The translations under genes were made by a program, and so were the position numbers. From NCBI RefSeq assembly GCF_009796845.1, contig NZ_CP047025.1:2232001-2296000 (forward strand): a stretch of 64,000 nucleotides of DNA. Reading direction: 5' to 3'. This stretch comes from Cobetia sp. L2A1. GTDB lineage: Bacteria; Pseudomonadota; Gammaproteobacteria; Pseudomonadales; Halomonadaceae. Positions 8,122 to 17,107 of this stretch are shown here, piece by piece. The number at the start of each line of letters is the position of its first letter. The stretch's first letter is position 1. The notes under the pieces were generated by a model that saw only the letters and a list, made by a program, of their open reading frames with translations, ran no database searches and was not told the DNA's origin.

Positions 8122-9528
8122 TCAACTCCTTACCGTGCGGCTGGCATCACCATCAAGACGCTCGTGTGCGGCAGACAACGGGCGCATCGGGGTTTCCACT
8201 TCATCGTGTGGCAGCTCAGGCAGCATGCCGCCTCGGATCACGCGGGTCAGGTAGTAGCTGCCGACCAGGAACACCACCAGATAGACTAGGAAGTAACCGA
8301 TCAGCGTGGTCAGCACCATCCATCCGGTGAGTGACGGTGTGACGGCCTCGGCCTGGGTCATCATTCCGTAGACCAGCCACGGTGCACGTCCTGACTCGGT
8401 GACGAACCAGCCTGCCAGCACCGCAAAGAACGGTGCGATCGACATCAGTCGCAGAGTCTGCAGGAAGGGGCGCGAACGATAGAGCTTGCCCCCGCGACGC
8501 ATGAACAGCCCCGTGACCACCACCGCGATCATCAGCAGCCCCATCGCGACCATCACGCGGAACGACCAGAACACGAACCACACTGGCGGCTGTTCTTCCG
8601 GTGGTACCTCCTTGAGGCCGGGGACTACCCCGTCGATATCATGGGTGAGAATCAGGCTGGCCAGCTTGGGAATGCCGATCTCGATCAGATTCTCCTGGGC
8701 GTCCTTGTCCGGCCAGGCGAACAGCAACAGCGGCGCACCGGACTGTGTCTCCCAGTTGCCCTCCATCGCCGCCACCTTGGTCGGCTGGTGCTCCAGCGTG
8801 TTGATGCCATGCATGTCACCGACGAAGGCCTGAGTCGGTGCCAGCACCAGCAACAGCCACATGCACATCGACAGTGCTCGCTTGTTGGCTTCCACATCAC
8901 GCCCGATCAGTAGATACCAGGCACTCACCCCGGCCACCACGAAGCCACCGGTCAGGAATGAGGCTATCGCCATGTGCGTGAAGCGATACGGGAAGGAGGC
9001 ATTGAAGATGGCCGCCGCCCAATCCGTCACGAAAAAGTGGCCATCGATAAAGTCCACGCCTGCCGGGGTCTGCATCCAGCTGTTGGTCGCCAGAATCCAG
9101 AAAGACGAGATGAACGTGCCCAGCGACACCATCAAGGCAGCGAACAGGTGGACACCCTCTGGCACCTTGCCCCTCCCGAACAGCAATACGCCAAGGAAGC
9201 CAGCCTCCAGGAAGAAGGCGGTCACCACTTCATAACTGAGCATAGGCCCGATGAAGTTGGAGGTGGCATAGCTGAAGTTGCTCCAGTTGGTGCCGAACTG
9301 GAACGCCATCACGATGCCGGACACCACGCCCATGCCGAACACCACGGCAAAGACCTTTACCCAGAAGGCAGCAAGCCGATCCCATGCGGCATTGCCTGTC
9401 TTGTAATACAGACCATGCAGCAGAGCGACATAGGATGCCAACCCGATGGTGAACACCGGGAATACGGCATGAAATGACACGACAAATCCGAACTGTATGC
9501 GTGACAGGATCACCGGATCCAGTTCCAT
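8122..9528 (-). CDS. cydA: Cytochrome bd / CIO ubiquinol oxidase subunit I
   Basis: 468 residues; the haem-bearing subunit of the oxygen-reducing quinol oxidase. The haem ligand H20 (FVVSFHAVF), the acidic pair E100/E108 of the proton and haem d site, the second haem histidine H185 (YRFTHMAIAS) and the GRAPW block are all present. The quinol (Q) loop is short, as in the CioA group, whereas E. coli CydA is 522 residues. The upstream-extended frame is not used because GAGGAG precedes the ATG at 9528 and MELDPVILSRIQFG is the normal family start. First gene of cydABDC. I see no convincing FNR/Anr box upstream. Confidence 0.95.
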   Translation of the reverse strand: MELDPVILSRIQFGFVVSFHAVFPVFTIGLASYVALLHGLYYKTGNAAWDRLAAFWVKVFAVVFGMGVVSGIVMAFQFGTNWSNFSYATSNFIGPMLSYEVVTAFFLEAGFLGVLLFGRGKVPEGVHLFAALMVSLGTFISSFWILATNSWMQTPAGVDFIDGHFFVTDWAAAIFNASFPYRFTHMAIASFLTGGFVVAGVSAWYLLIGRDVEANKRALSMCMWLLLVLAPTQAFVGDMHGINTLEHQPTKVAAMEGNWETQSGAPLLLFAWPDKDAQENLIEIGIPKLASLILTHDIDGVVPGLKEVPPEEQPPVWFVFWSFRVMVAMGLLMIAVVVTGLFMRRGGKLYRSRPFLQTLRLMSIAPFFAVLAGWFVTESGRAPWLVYGMMTQAEAVTPSLTGWMVLTTLIGYFLVYLVVFLVGSYYLTRVIRGGMLPELPHDEVETPMRPLSAAHERLDGDASRTVRS

Positions 9529-9933
9529 GGGCGACTCCTCAAGACTGCAGGTTTCTGGGTGGCAAACGACGTATCCCGGCCAGAGGATGGCCATTGCGCA
9601 ATGACATCACGGTCAGGGGCGTGACGCTCTCACTAGCATTAGCAAAAAATCATTTTATTTTCAGCCTTTTCCACGTGAGACATGGTACTTGGCATTCATC
9701 ATAGAACGCTTGGCACACGCTGTCTGATGACAGATTGCCGCATGGACCGTGACATCCTGTCTTCACTCCTGATGGCAAAAAGCGCTTCAAGGGCTGGTAG
9801 GCACAACGCAGAACGCCCGCGTATGCGGGCGTTCTTGGGTCCAACGGACATGGCCTGAATCAGAATGACTGGCAAGCGTGACAGTTAGGTGTGGCGAGCA
9901 TTGCGGGTCACGACACGATCAGTCAAGCGCTGG
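9529..9933. other. Intergenic region upstream of cydA, with a hairpin after the aminotransferase gene
   Basis: 405 bp without a gene. It must contain the cydA promoter; an AT-rich patch (9640-9665) is the most likely place. The clear structural element is the hairpin at 9811-9834, a perfect 10-bp stem. Confidence 0.5.
9811..9834. terminator. Hairpin downstream of the intact aminotransferase gene
   Basis: Perfect stem GAACGCCCGC-gtat-GCGGGCGTTC, about 100 bp past the stop codon. The T-rich tail is short in both directions, so it is a weaker terminator call than the one after the truncated copy, which shares the GCCCGC/GCGGGC core. Confidence 0.5.
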
Positions 9934-10667
9934 TCATACCACGCCTTTCGCTTTCATCTCGCGCAACACTGCTGACACATAATGCATTTCTTCCGGGGTG
10001 CCCAACGACATGCGACACCAGCCATCGGCCGGCGGGAAGGCACGCCCGATCAGAACATGACGCTCCTTCATGGCCGTCTGGAATTCCTTGAGGGGCGTGG
10101 AAATGCGATGGAAGACGAAATTGGTCTGCCCCGGCAGATACTCCCAGCCCAATTCATCCAGCGCTGCGGTGAAAATGGCCCGTGACTCGTCATTGCTCTG
10201 CTTGCTGTGCACCAGAAACTCAGGCGACTGCATCGAGGCGGTAGCCGCCATCACGCCAGGATAGGACAACGTCATGGAGTCGTCTTCGACGAAGTGCGAT
10301 ACCTTCTCCAGACGCTCGGCATCACCTACGGCATAGCCCACTCGCAGGCCGGCCATGGCATGAATCTTGGAGAAGGTCTTGAGCACCAGCACATTCCTGG
10401 CGCCGCCCGATACCAGGCTATCCGCGGAGCGGAAGGCGGGATCATTGACGAATTCTGCATAGGCCTCATCGATGATGAATAGCGTATCGGCGCGACTGTT
10501 GTTGACCCACGCATACAACGCATCGCTGGAGATGATGGTCGAGGTCGGGTTGTTGGGGTTGACCAGATAGACGATGGACGGCCCGGCGTGATCTGCCACG
10601 GCCTGCTGCATATCGGAAATCTTGAAAGACCAGTCCTCACGTGAAGATGGCACCTTGTTGATCGCCA
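9934..10667 (-). repeat. Right member of a ~0.7-kb direct repeat flanking the cydABDC operon
   Basis: Matches 2565-3217 in the same orientation except for an 81-bp gap (10308-10388) and scattered substitutions. The two copies enclose about 6.7 kb including cydABDC, so homologous recombination between them could delete or amplify the oxidase genes. Confidence 0.85.
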
Positions 10668-11190
10668 GATCGTAGAACCCGGCGTAGAGCGCACCATCAC
10701 CGTAGGTCAGTTCCGGGATGACCAGCTGAGTGTCCGGTGTCGCGTGGGCCAGCACACTGGCACGAATCGCATCGGAGGAACCCGGCGTGAACAGCACGCT
10801 CTCGGGGGTGACCTTGTGGTGCGTCGCGACCAGTAACTGCAACTTGCCCATGTGGGCGAACGGGTACCGATTGGAATGCGCGATGGAGGCAGTCGCGGCA
10901 CGCTGAGCGGCAGGTGCCATGCCCAACGCATTCTCATTGTAATTCAGCCGCACTGGAGCCTGTGCCGAAGGGGCCAATACTGCCGTTGATGAAGGCGCTT
11001 CCTTTGCGAAAGCGTTCGGAATACCCGGCAAGAACTGGCCCAGTGCAGCTCCTGCAATCGCCGCCCCACTCATGCCCAGAAAACCACGACGAGAGCGTGA
11101 CGCTGGCGCGCGGCCTGTTGCGCTTGCCGCTTTTCCTTGTGCTCCGACTATCCCTTGTTCAGCCACATCTTGCTCTACGACATCTGTCAT
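9934..11190 (-). CDS. Tat-exported PLP-dependent aminotransferase (histidinol-phosphate aminotransferase-like)
   Basis: 418 residues. Residues about 30-62 form a twin-arginine signal: SRSRRGFLGMSGAA followed by a hydrophobic stretch ending GIPNAFA. The rest is a fold-type I class II aminotransferase related to HisC: NYNENALGM near the start of the domain, PGSSDAIRA, NPNNPTS, DEAYAEF, and the PLP lysine in TFSKIHAMAGLRVGY. Tat export places the folded, cofactor-loaded enzyme in the periplasm, unusual for this family and arguing against histidine synthesis. It is divergent from a siderophore receptor gene; the periplasmic PLP enzyme PvdN of pyoverdine maturation is a functional precedent, but a role in siderophore processing is only inference. 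Start ATG at 11190 has AAGGA seven bases upstream. Its 3' part is duplicated at 2565-3217 and its 5' end at 22225-22359. Confidence 0.88.
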   Translation of the reverse strand: MTDVVEQDVAEQGIVGAQGKAASATGRAPASRSRRGFLGMSGAAIAGAALGQFLPGIPNAFAKEAPSSTAVLAPSAQAPVRLNYNENALGMAPAAQRAATASIAHSNRYPFAHMGKLQLLVATHHKVTPESVLFTPGSSDAIRASVLAHATPDTQLVIPELTYGDGALYAGFYDLAINKVPSSREDWSFKISDMQQAVADHAGPSIVYLVNPNNPTSTIISSDALYAWVNNSRADTLFIIDEAYAEFVNDPAFRSADSLVSGGARNVLVLKTFSKIHAMAGLRVGYAVGDAERLEKVSHFVEDDSMTLSYPGVMAATASMQSPEFLVHSKQSNDESRAIFTAALDELGWEYLPGQTNFVFHRISTPLKEFQTAMKERHVLIGRAFPPADGWCRMSLGTPEEMHYVSAVLREMKAKGVV

Positions 11191-11637
11191 CGTGCGTCCT
11201 TACTGAGTGCTGCCCTTCACGCCTTGCATCGAAAGCCTCGTTGAGGCGCCCTCCTGATGAGACGACTCTGGTGAGCCACAGTGAGAGGTGCTCCGATGAC
11301 ATGAGCACAGAGGCAAGGCAATGAATGCAGGCTGTTATTTTTGTTAACTCTAATTAAGCACATCCAAACTATAAGACTTTCGTCATCACCACAACTCACC
11401 GCACCGCTCGCTCTGCGTAACGCGGCAACGCGATTTACGCAACGCCCTCACACCCTCCTCAGATAAAGACCTGAAGACGCACGCCCATCTTCCCCATCGC
11501 CTCATGATCCGCAGAAAGTTCCTCGTTTTCGGAGAAGCTTGGCATTTCGCAAAGCTTTTCTGGCATTTCGCAAAACAAATGCCAAAACACAAAGGTAATA
11601 ATAATCATTCTTATAAAAGCCTCAAGGGAACGACATC
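11191..11637. other. Divergent intergenic region between the Tat aminotransferase and siderophore receptor genes
   Basis: 447 bp. It holds promoters for both genes; the recognisable element is the Fur-box-like sequence at 11594-11613. The AT-rich stretch 11325-11370 may carry the aminotransferase promoter. No gene is supported. Confidence 0.5.
11594..11613 (+). promoter_or_regulatory. Fur-box-like iron operator
   Basis: GGTAATAATAATCATTCTTA resembles the Fur consensus GATAATGATAATCATTATC (central ATAATCATT intact). It ends about 25 bp upstream of the siderophore receptor start, where Fe-Fur repression is expected. Confidence 0.7.
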
Positions 11638-13821
11638 GTGTTACAGACACCCCCCATGCCACTGTCGCGGCTGACGATCGCCATTGCCCTTGCCGGTGCT
11701 GCATATCCCGTTCTGGCCACGGCCGATGAGACATCGCAATTGACACCGATGACAATCATCGGTGAAGCGCAGACGAGCACCACCGAGCTGACAGAGAGCT
11801 ACCAGGTCGATTCAAGCACCAGTGCCAATGGCCTGACGCTGTCTCCTCGCGAGACACCGCAATCCATCAGTTTTCTGACGCGCCAGCAGATGGACGACGA
11901 AGCCATCACCAGTACGACGGAAGCCGTCAACCGATTGCCGGGGGTGTCCTCGACTCGCCTGGATGGCACGCGGACCAGTTTCTCCTCACGGGGCTACACG
12001 ATCCGCAATTTCCAATTCGACGGACAGCAGAGCAACACCAGTGGCTTCTGGCCATTTGGTGATGCGGAGTGGGATACCGCCATCTATGACCGTGTCGAGG
12101 TGGTTCGGGGCGCCACCGGCCTGATGACAGGCGTGGGCGATCCGTCTGCCACCGTCAATTTCGTGCGCAAGAAACCCCTTGATGCGCCAGCGGCTAGCGT
12201 GACTGGCGCCTTCGGCAGCTGGGATCGGCGGCGGGGTGTGGTGGATGTCAGCACACCACTGGATGAGGCAGGCAAGGTAGGGGTGCGCTTCGTGGCTGCC
12301 AAGGATCGCTCCGACAGCTTCATGGATGATGTCGAGAATGATCGCGAAACGCTTTACGGCGTGATTGCCGCCGAGCTGACGCCGGATACCGAGCTCAATA
12401 TCGGTGTTGAATATCAGCGCTACAACCAGGACGGCGCCTATCTGGGCGTACCCCTCTATTACACCGATGGGACACGTACCGACTTTGATCAATCAGTGGC
12501 CAACAACACCGAGTGGGCCAATTTCTTCACGGAAAACACCCGCGGCTTCATTGATCTGACACATCATTTCAGCAACGGCTGGCAAACGAAGGCAGCCTAT
12601 AGCTACGGCGACGCCAATTACGGGCTGACCTACAACTACCGTGGCGGCTATGTCGATCGCGAGAATGGCCTTCTCTACTACGACAGCAACCGACAGTCAT
12701 CGACCAGCTCCTATCTGGTCGACTATCGCGGTGACCGCACGCAGAAGAATCTGAACCTCAGCGCTGAAGGGCCGTTTGAATTCTTGGGGCGCGAGCATCA
12801 GCTGGGCTTTGGCTACATGCAGCTCAAGGAAGAGTACGAGATCTACAGCCGTACCCCTGCAGGCAGCGTACCCGCACTGGGCAACTTCACGGACCGCAAT
12901 GATCCGGCCTTGGCAGAGCCACAATGGGGCGAATGGGGCCTGACGGATGACACCAGCACGGAGCAGTCCGCCTTCTACGCAGTGACGCGTTTCTCGCTGG
13001 CGGATCCGGTGCATTTGATCATCGGCGCTCGTCTGACCGATTGGAATATCGACCAGGATTATCGCGGCCAGCGCAGCTACGAATACAACGACGAATTCAC
13101 GCCGTATGCCGGCTTGATCGTCGACATCACCGACAACGTCACGGCGTATACCAGCTACACGCAGATCTTCAACACCCAGAGCGAGCGCTCGCCTGATGGT
13201 GCACTGCTGGACCCGCTGGAAGGCACCAGCGTCGAAGTGGGTGTCAAAGCCGCGCTGTTCGATGACCGTGCTGACGTGTCATTCGCCGTCTTCCGCAGTG
13301 AACAGGACAATCTGGCCGTCGAGATTCCCGGCGTCTACGTCGCAGGCACCACCGATCAGGCCTACTCGGAATCTGACGGTGCCGTGGTCGAAGGCTTCGA
13401 GCTGGAAGTGGCCGGTGAAGTCGCGCCGGGCGTCAATCTCTCCGCCAGCTATGCCCTGGTGGATGCCGAGGATTCAGACGGCACGCAGCTCAATACCAGC
13501 TATCCGCGTCAGCAGGCCAAGGTCTACGCCACCTGGCAGCTACCGGGCCAGTGGGATCGCCTGACATTGGGGGCTGGCGGCACCTGGCAGGGGGATACCT
13601 ATCGTGATGCCACCACACCGACCGGCACCGAGAAAGTCGGCCAGGGCGATGTCTTCCTCGCCAATGCCATGGCGCGCTATCGCTTCAATGATCACGTCAG
13701 TGCCCAGCTCAACGTCAGCAACCTGTTCGATGAGGAGTACTACGTTCAGCAGGGCTTCTATAGCCAGTACCTCTACGGCGAGCCGCGCACTGCCCTGATG
13801 AGCGTGACCTATGACTTCTAG
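11638..13821 (+). CDS. TonB-dependent siderophore receptor (FhuE/FpvA-like)
   Basis: 727 residues: signal peptide (about 1-30, ending VLATADE), plug domain (about 55-205, with SPRETPQSISFLTRQQM and VEVVRGATGLMTGVGDPS, typical of siderophore receptors), then an outer-membrane barrel ending in MSVTYDF with the C-terminal aromatic residue required for membrane insertion. The family imports ferric siderophores, often hydroxamates, using TonB energy; the exact ligand cannot be read. I keep the GTG start at 11638 because AAGGGA lies eight bases upstream; an in-frame ATG follows at 11656. A Fur-like box is just upstream, and the ABC importer genes follow on the same strand, forming one uptake locus. 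Confidence 0.92.
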   Translation: MLQTPPMPLSRLTIAIALAGAAYPVLATADETSQLTPMTIIGEAQTSTTELTESYQVDSSTSANGLTLSPRETPQSISFLTRQQMDDEAITSTTEAVNRLPGVSSTRLDGTRTSFSSRGYTIRNFQFDGQQSNTSGFWPFGDAEWDTAIYDRVEVVRGATGLMTGVGDPSATVNFVRKKPLDAPAASVTGAFGSWDRRRGVVDVSTPLDEAGKVGVRFVAAKDRSDSFMDDVENDRETLYGVIAAELTPDTELNIGVEYQRYNQDGAYLGVPLYYTDGTRTDFDQSVANNTEWANFFTENTRGFIDLTHHFSNGWQTKAAYSYGDANYGLTYNYRGGYVDRENGLLYYDSNRQSSTSSYLVDYRGDRTQKNLNLSAEGPFEFLGREHQLGFGYMQLKEEYEIYSRTPAGSVPALGNFTDRNDPALAEPQWGEWGLTDDTSTEQSAFYAVTRFSLADPVHLIIGARLTDWNIDQDYRGQRSYEYNDEFTPYAGLIVDITDNVTAYTSYTQIFNTQSERSPDGALLDPLEGTSVEVGVKAALFDDRADVSFAVFRSEQDNLAVEIPGVYVAGTTDQAYSESDGAVVEGFELEVAGEVAPGVNLSASYALVDAEDSDGTQLNTSYPRQQAKVYATWQLPGQWDRLTLGAGGTWQGDTYRDATTPTGTEKVGQGDVFLANAMARYRFNDHVSAQLNVSNLFDEEYYVQQGFYSQYLYGEPRTALMSVTYDF

Positions 13822-13909
13822 GTCACTGCCGCTCTCTCGCAGGCCCACCGCGAACCACTGACGCTCTTGTCATGCCAACTCATCTGTAGTGCTTGAAAAG
13901 GATTTTTGC

Positions 13910-15001
13910 ATGCGACTCACGAAGCTCTCCTGCGCCATTGGTCTGGTCGTCATGGCCGCAAGTCTGGTGCCCGCCACACAGGCACACGATTCCTCATCAT
14001 CCTCTCCTTCTGATGCTGGTGCTCAGACACAAGCTCAAGATCAAGATCAGATGCAGCCACCAGCATCCGTCTCGACTGCAGCACAAGCCCAGCAGTATCC
14101 GCTGCAGATCAAGCATGCTTTCGGCACTACCGTCATCGAGCACAAGCCCGAGCGAATCGCGACCGTCGCGTGGGCCAACCACGAAGTGCCACTGGCGTTG
14201 GGCGTCATCCCGGTCGGCTTCCCGATCCAGCGATTCGGTGATGACGACGGTGACGGCATGATGCCGTGGGTCAAGGCGCAGCTTGAAGCGCTGGGCGCCG
14301 ACTCTGCCAATCTCTTCGATGAAGGCGATGGCATCGATTTCGAGGCCGTGGCGGCCAGCAACCCGGATGTCATTCTCGCCGCCTACTCGGGCCTCAGTGA
14401 GGCCGATTACGAAACCCTGAGCAAGATAGCCCCGGTCGTGGCACGCCCCGGCCCGCGCTGGTCTTCCAGCTGGCGCGACATGATCCGCCTCGACAGTGCT
14501 GGCATGGGCATGGCTGTTGAAGGGGATGCCTTGATCCAGCGGCTGGAAGCGCAGGTGGCCGAGAATATCGCGAGCCACCCTGAACTCAAGGGCAAGTCGA
14601 TCATCGTGATCAGTCATATCGATCCGACCAATCTCAGCCGCATCGTCTTCTACAACGACAATGATGCCCGGGTGCGCTTCTTCCATGAGCTGGGACTGAC
14701 CTCTCCGCCGTTCGTCGCCGATACCGCTACTGACGGCCGCTTTGCCGGCGAGATCAGCGCAGAGCGTCTGGATGAACTCGCCGATGTCGACATCGTGCTC
14801 ACCTACGGTGGCCAGAAGCTGATAGACCGCCTCAATTCGCACCTGTTGACCTCACGCCTGCCTGCCATCCAGCAGGATGCCATCGTCCTGTTGGAAAATG
14901 GCCCCATGGGGACTGCAGCCAATCCCACGCCTCTCTCGATCCCCTGGGTACTCGACGACTATGTTGACCTGCTGTCCGTCGCCGCAAAGAAATCTGACTG
15001 A
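13910..15001 (+). CDS. Iron-siderophore ABC transporter substrate-binding protein (FecB/FepB family)
   Basis: 363 residues with a signal peptide (about 1-25, cleavage near ATQA-HD) and a low-complexity Q/S-rich linker (about 28-65) before the periplasmic-binding domain starting YPLQIKHAFGTTVIEHKPERI, the usual opening of ferric-siderophore binding proteins. It receives the ferric siderophore in the periplasm and delivers it to the FecCD-type permease. There is no clear lipobox, so it is probably soluble. Start ATG at 13910 with AAGGA upstream; the frame is open seven codons earlier but lacks a ribosome site. About 90 bp follow the receptor gene, and five bases separate it from the first permease gene. 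Confidence 0.9.
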   Translation: MRLTKLSCAIGLVVMAASLVPATQAHDSSSSSPSDAGAQTQAQDQDQMQPPASVSTAAQAQQYPLQIKHAFGTTVIEHKPERIATVAWANHEVPLALGVIPVGFPIQRFGDDDGDGMMPWVKAQLEALGADSANLFDEGDGIDFEAVAASNPDVILAAYSGLSEADYETLSKIAPVVARPGPRWSSSWRDMIRLDSAGMGMAVEGDALIQRLEAQVAENIASHPELKGKSIIVISHIDPTNLSRIVFYNDNDARVRFFHELGLTSPPFVADTATDGRFAGEISAERLDELADVDIVLTYGGQKLIDRLNSHLLTSRLPAIQQDAIVLLENGPMGTAANPTPLSIPWVLDDYVDLLSVAAKKSD

Positions 15002-15005
15002 TCGC

Positions 15006-16013
15006 ATGCCCGGGTCAGCCTCACGGCGTCGCCGCTGGCTGGGCGCCCTGTTGATGGTCCTCGCATTGATCGTGAGCATGGCGCTGTCCGTGGCCTTCGG
15101 TGCCCGAATCACCGACTGGAGTGATATCAGCTCCCTGTTCGACGGCAGCATCGACTCGATGGCAGAAGCGGCGGTCGCCAGTCGCTTGCCACGCACCGGA
15201 TTGGCGGTACTGGCGGGGGCCGCGCTGGGATTGTCCGGCGCGACCATGCAGGGCCTGACTCGCAATCCGCTGGCAGATCCTGGCCTGTTGGGCGTCAACG
15301 CCGGCGCTGCCCTGGCGGTCGTGATCGGCATCGCGTGGTTCGGCATCGATCAGGCCAATCAGTATCTCTGGTTGGCCGTCTCGGGAGCGGGCCTGAGCGC
15401 CATCACGGTCTATCTCATCGCGAGTCTCGGACGCGGTGGCGCAACGCCCCTCCGGTTGGCGCTGTCCGGCGCGGTAGTCTCGGCAGCCCTCAGTTCCCTG
15501 AGTGCTGCCGTGATCTTGCCACGAACGGACATCGGCGGACTGGTGCAGTCCTGGCTGATTGGGGGCGTGAGCGGGGCAAGTGTCGAGCAGATCACGCCGG
15601 CACTGCCCTTCGTCCTCAGCGGCATGCTGATCACCCTGCTCGCGGCGCGCAAGCTGAACCTGTTGGCACTGGGAGATGACATGGCGAGTGGCCTGGGGGA
15701 GCGTGTCGCACTTGTCCGCGGCATGGCAGCGCTGGGCGCGATTCTGCTCTGCGGCGGCATTACCGCCATCTGTGGCCCTATCGCCTTTGTCGGCCTGGTC
15801 GTGCCGCATGTCTGTCGACTGGTCGTGGGCAGCGATTATCGCTGGGTGTTACCACTCTCTGCGTTGTGCGGGGCATTGTTGCTGACATCGGCCGACATCG
15901 TGGGCCGTCTGGTGGCCCGCCCGGCCGAGCTTGAGGTCGGTATCATGACGGCGCTGGTCGGCGCGCCCGTGTTCCTGTGGATCGTGCGCCGCCACGAGGT
16001 GAAAGCATTGTGA
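15006..16013 (+). CDS. Iron-siderophore ABC transporter permease 1 (FecCD family)
   Basis: 335 residues from the ATG at 15006, four bases past the binding-protein stop; the long upstream-open frame overlaps the previous gene and is rejected. About nine to ten helices, with family blocks SRLPRTGLAVLAGAALGLSG, TRNPLADPGLLGVN, and the cytoplasmic ATPase-contact region around LGDDMASGLG. Later CGPIAFVGLVVPHVCRLVVG is a near-invariant FecCD motif. It forms the inner-membrane channel with permease 2. The gene overlaps permease 2 by four bases (GTGA). Confidence 0.92.
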   Translation: MPGSASRRRRWLGALLMVLALIVSMALSVAFGARITDWSDISSLFDGSIDSMAEAAVASRLPRTGLAVLAGAALGLSGATMQGLTRNPLADPGLLGVNAGAALAVVIGIAWFGIDQANQYLWLAVSGAGLSAITVYLIASLGRGGATPLRLALSGAVVSAALSSLSAAVILPRTDIGGLVQSWLIGGVSGASVEQITPALPFVLSGMLITLLAARKLNLLALGDDMASGLGERVALVRGMAALGAILLCGGITAICGPIAFVGLVVPHVCRLVVGSDYRWVLPLSALCGALLLTSADIVGRLVARPAELEVGIMTALVGAPVFLWIVRRHEVKAL

Positions 16014-17107
16014 AGACCTTCGCCTCACGTCGAGCTGCCCCAGCAAGACACAGCAATCTGAGTACCTCACCAGCTCGCATGGCCGCTCACCTGCGGCAGG
16101 CCCGTCAACGCCAGCGCACCATCACGTTGCTGATACTGGTCGGCCTGTTGTTGGCCGCCCTCTGCCTGACACTGATGCAGGGCCAGTCCTTCATCGCGCC
16201 GAGGGCTGTCATGGGGGCAGTGCTTGGCAGCAACGCGTTTGGCGAAAACGTGCCCGGCGTCAGCTTCATCGTGCGTGAACTTCGTTTGCCACGGGCGCTG
16301 GTCGCGATACTGGCAGGGGCGTGTTTCGGGCTCGGCGGTGCAGCCTTCCAGAGCATGTTGCGCAATCCACTGGCCAGCCCAGACATCATCGGCATCAGTG
16401 CGGGGGCCAGTACCGCAGCGGTGTTCGCCATCGTGGTGCTGTCACTGAGCGGCAGCGCCGTGTCGTGGTTCGCGATCGGCGGCGCACTGGGCGTCGCAGT
16501 GCTGATCTATGCGCTCTCATGGCGCAACGGAATCCCCGGCGCGCGCTTGATTCTGGTCGGCATCGGGCTGGGCGCCATGCTGCAGAGCATGACGGCCTAC
16601 CTGCTGACTCAGGCCCCCGATTGGTCATTGCAGGAAGCGCTGCGCTGGATGACGGGCAGCCTCAACAGCGTGACGATGCACCAAGTGCCGCCATTGGCTC
16701 TAGCGTTGATCGGCCCCGGGGGATTGCTGCTGCTGTTGAGCCGCCATCTGGAGGTGATGCGCATGGGCGATGACATGGCAACCGGCCTGGGTGTCAGGCT
16801 ATCACTCACTCGCCTGGGCATCGTGGTATCGGCGGTCGGCCTGGTCGCCTGTGCGACCGCAGTGGCAGGGCCAGTCGCCTTCGTGGCCTTTCTCAGCGGG
16901 CCAGTGGCAATACGGCTGTTTCGCCACTCGGGCAGCATGTTGATGCCTGCCGCGTTGGTCGGGGCGCTGCTGATGCTGAGCGCCGACTTCATCGGGCAAT
17001 TCCTGCTCCCGGCACGTTATCCCGTGGGCGTCGTTACCGGCGTGCTGGGCGCGCCCGTCCTTCTTTATCTCGTGATTCGCGAAAACCAGCGGGGAGCCGC
17101 GTCATGA
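16010..17107 (+). CDS. Iron-siderophore ABC transporter permease 2 (FecCD family)
   Basis: 365 residues beginning with the GTG that overlaps the permease 1 stop as GTGA. The N-terminus has a basic, Ala/Arg-rich cytoplasmic extension of about 40 residues before the first helix (TLLILVGLLLAALCL). Family motifs include LRLPRALVAILAGACFGLGG, LRNPLASPDIIGIS, MGDDMATGLGVR and AGPVAFVAFLSGPVA. It pairs with permease 1. It overlaps the ATPase gene by ATGA, so all three are translated as one coupled unit. Confidence 0.92.
   Translation: MKTFASRRAAPARHSNLSTSPARMAAHLRQARQRQRTITLLILVGLLLAALCLTLMQGQSFIAPRAVMGAVLGSNAFGENVPGVSFIVRELRLPRALVAILAGACFGLGGAAFQSMLRNPLASPDIIGISAGASTAAVFAIVVLSLSGSAVSWFAIGGALGVAVLIYALSWRNGIPGARLILVGIGLGAMLQSMTAYLLTQAPDWSLQEALRWMTGSLNSVTMHQVPPLALALIGPGGLLLLLSRHLEVMRMGDDMATGLGVRLSLTRLGIVVSAVGLVACATAVAGPVAFVAFLSGPVAIRLFRHSGSMLMPAALVGALLMLSADFIGQFLLPARYPVGVVTGVLGAPVLLYLVIRENQRGAAS

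Noticed and set aside
9529..9933. FNR/Anr box upstream of cydA
   Set aside because: No sequence close to TTGAT-N4-ATCAA was found in this interval.
13997..14842. 281-residue minus-strand frame opposite the siderophore-binding protein gene
   Set aside because: Shadow frame; the plus-strand protein has clear signal peptide and family motifs.
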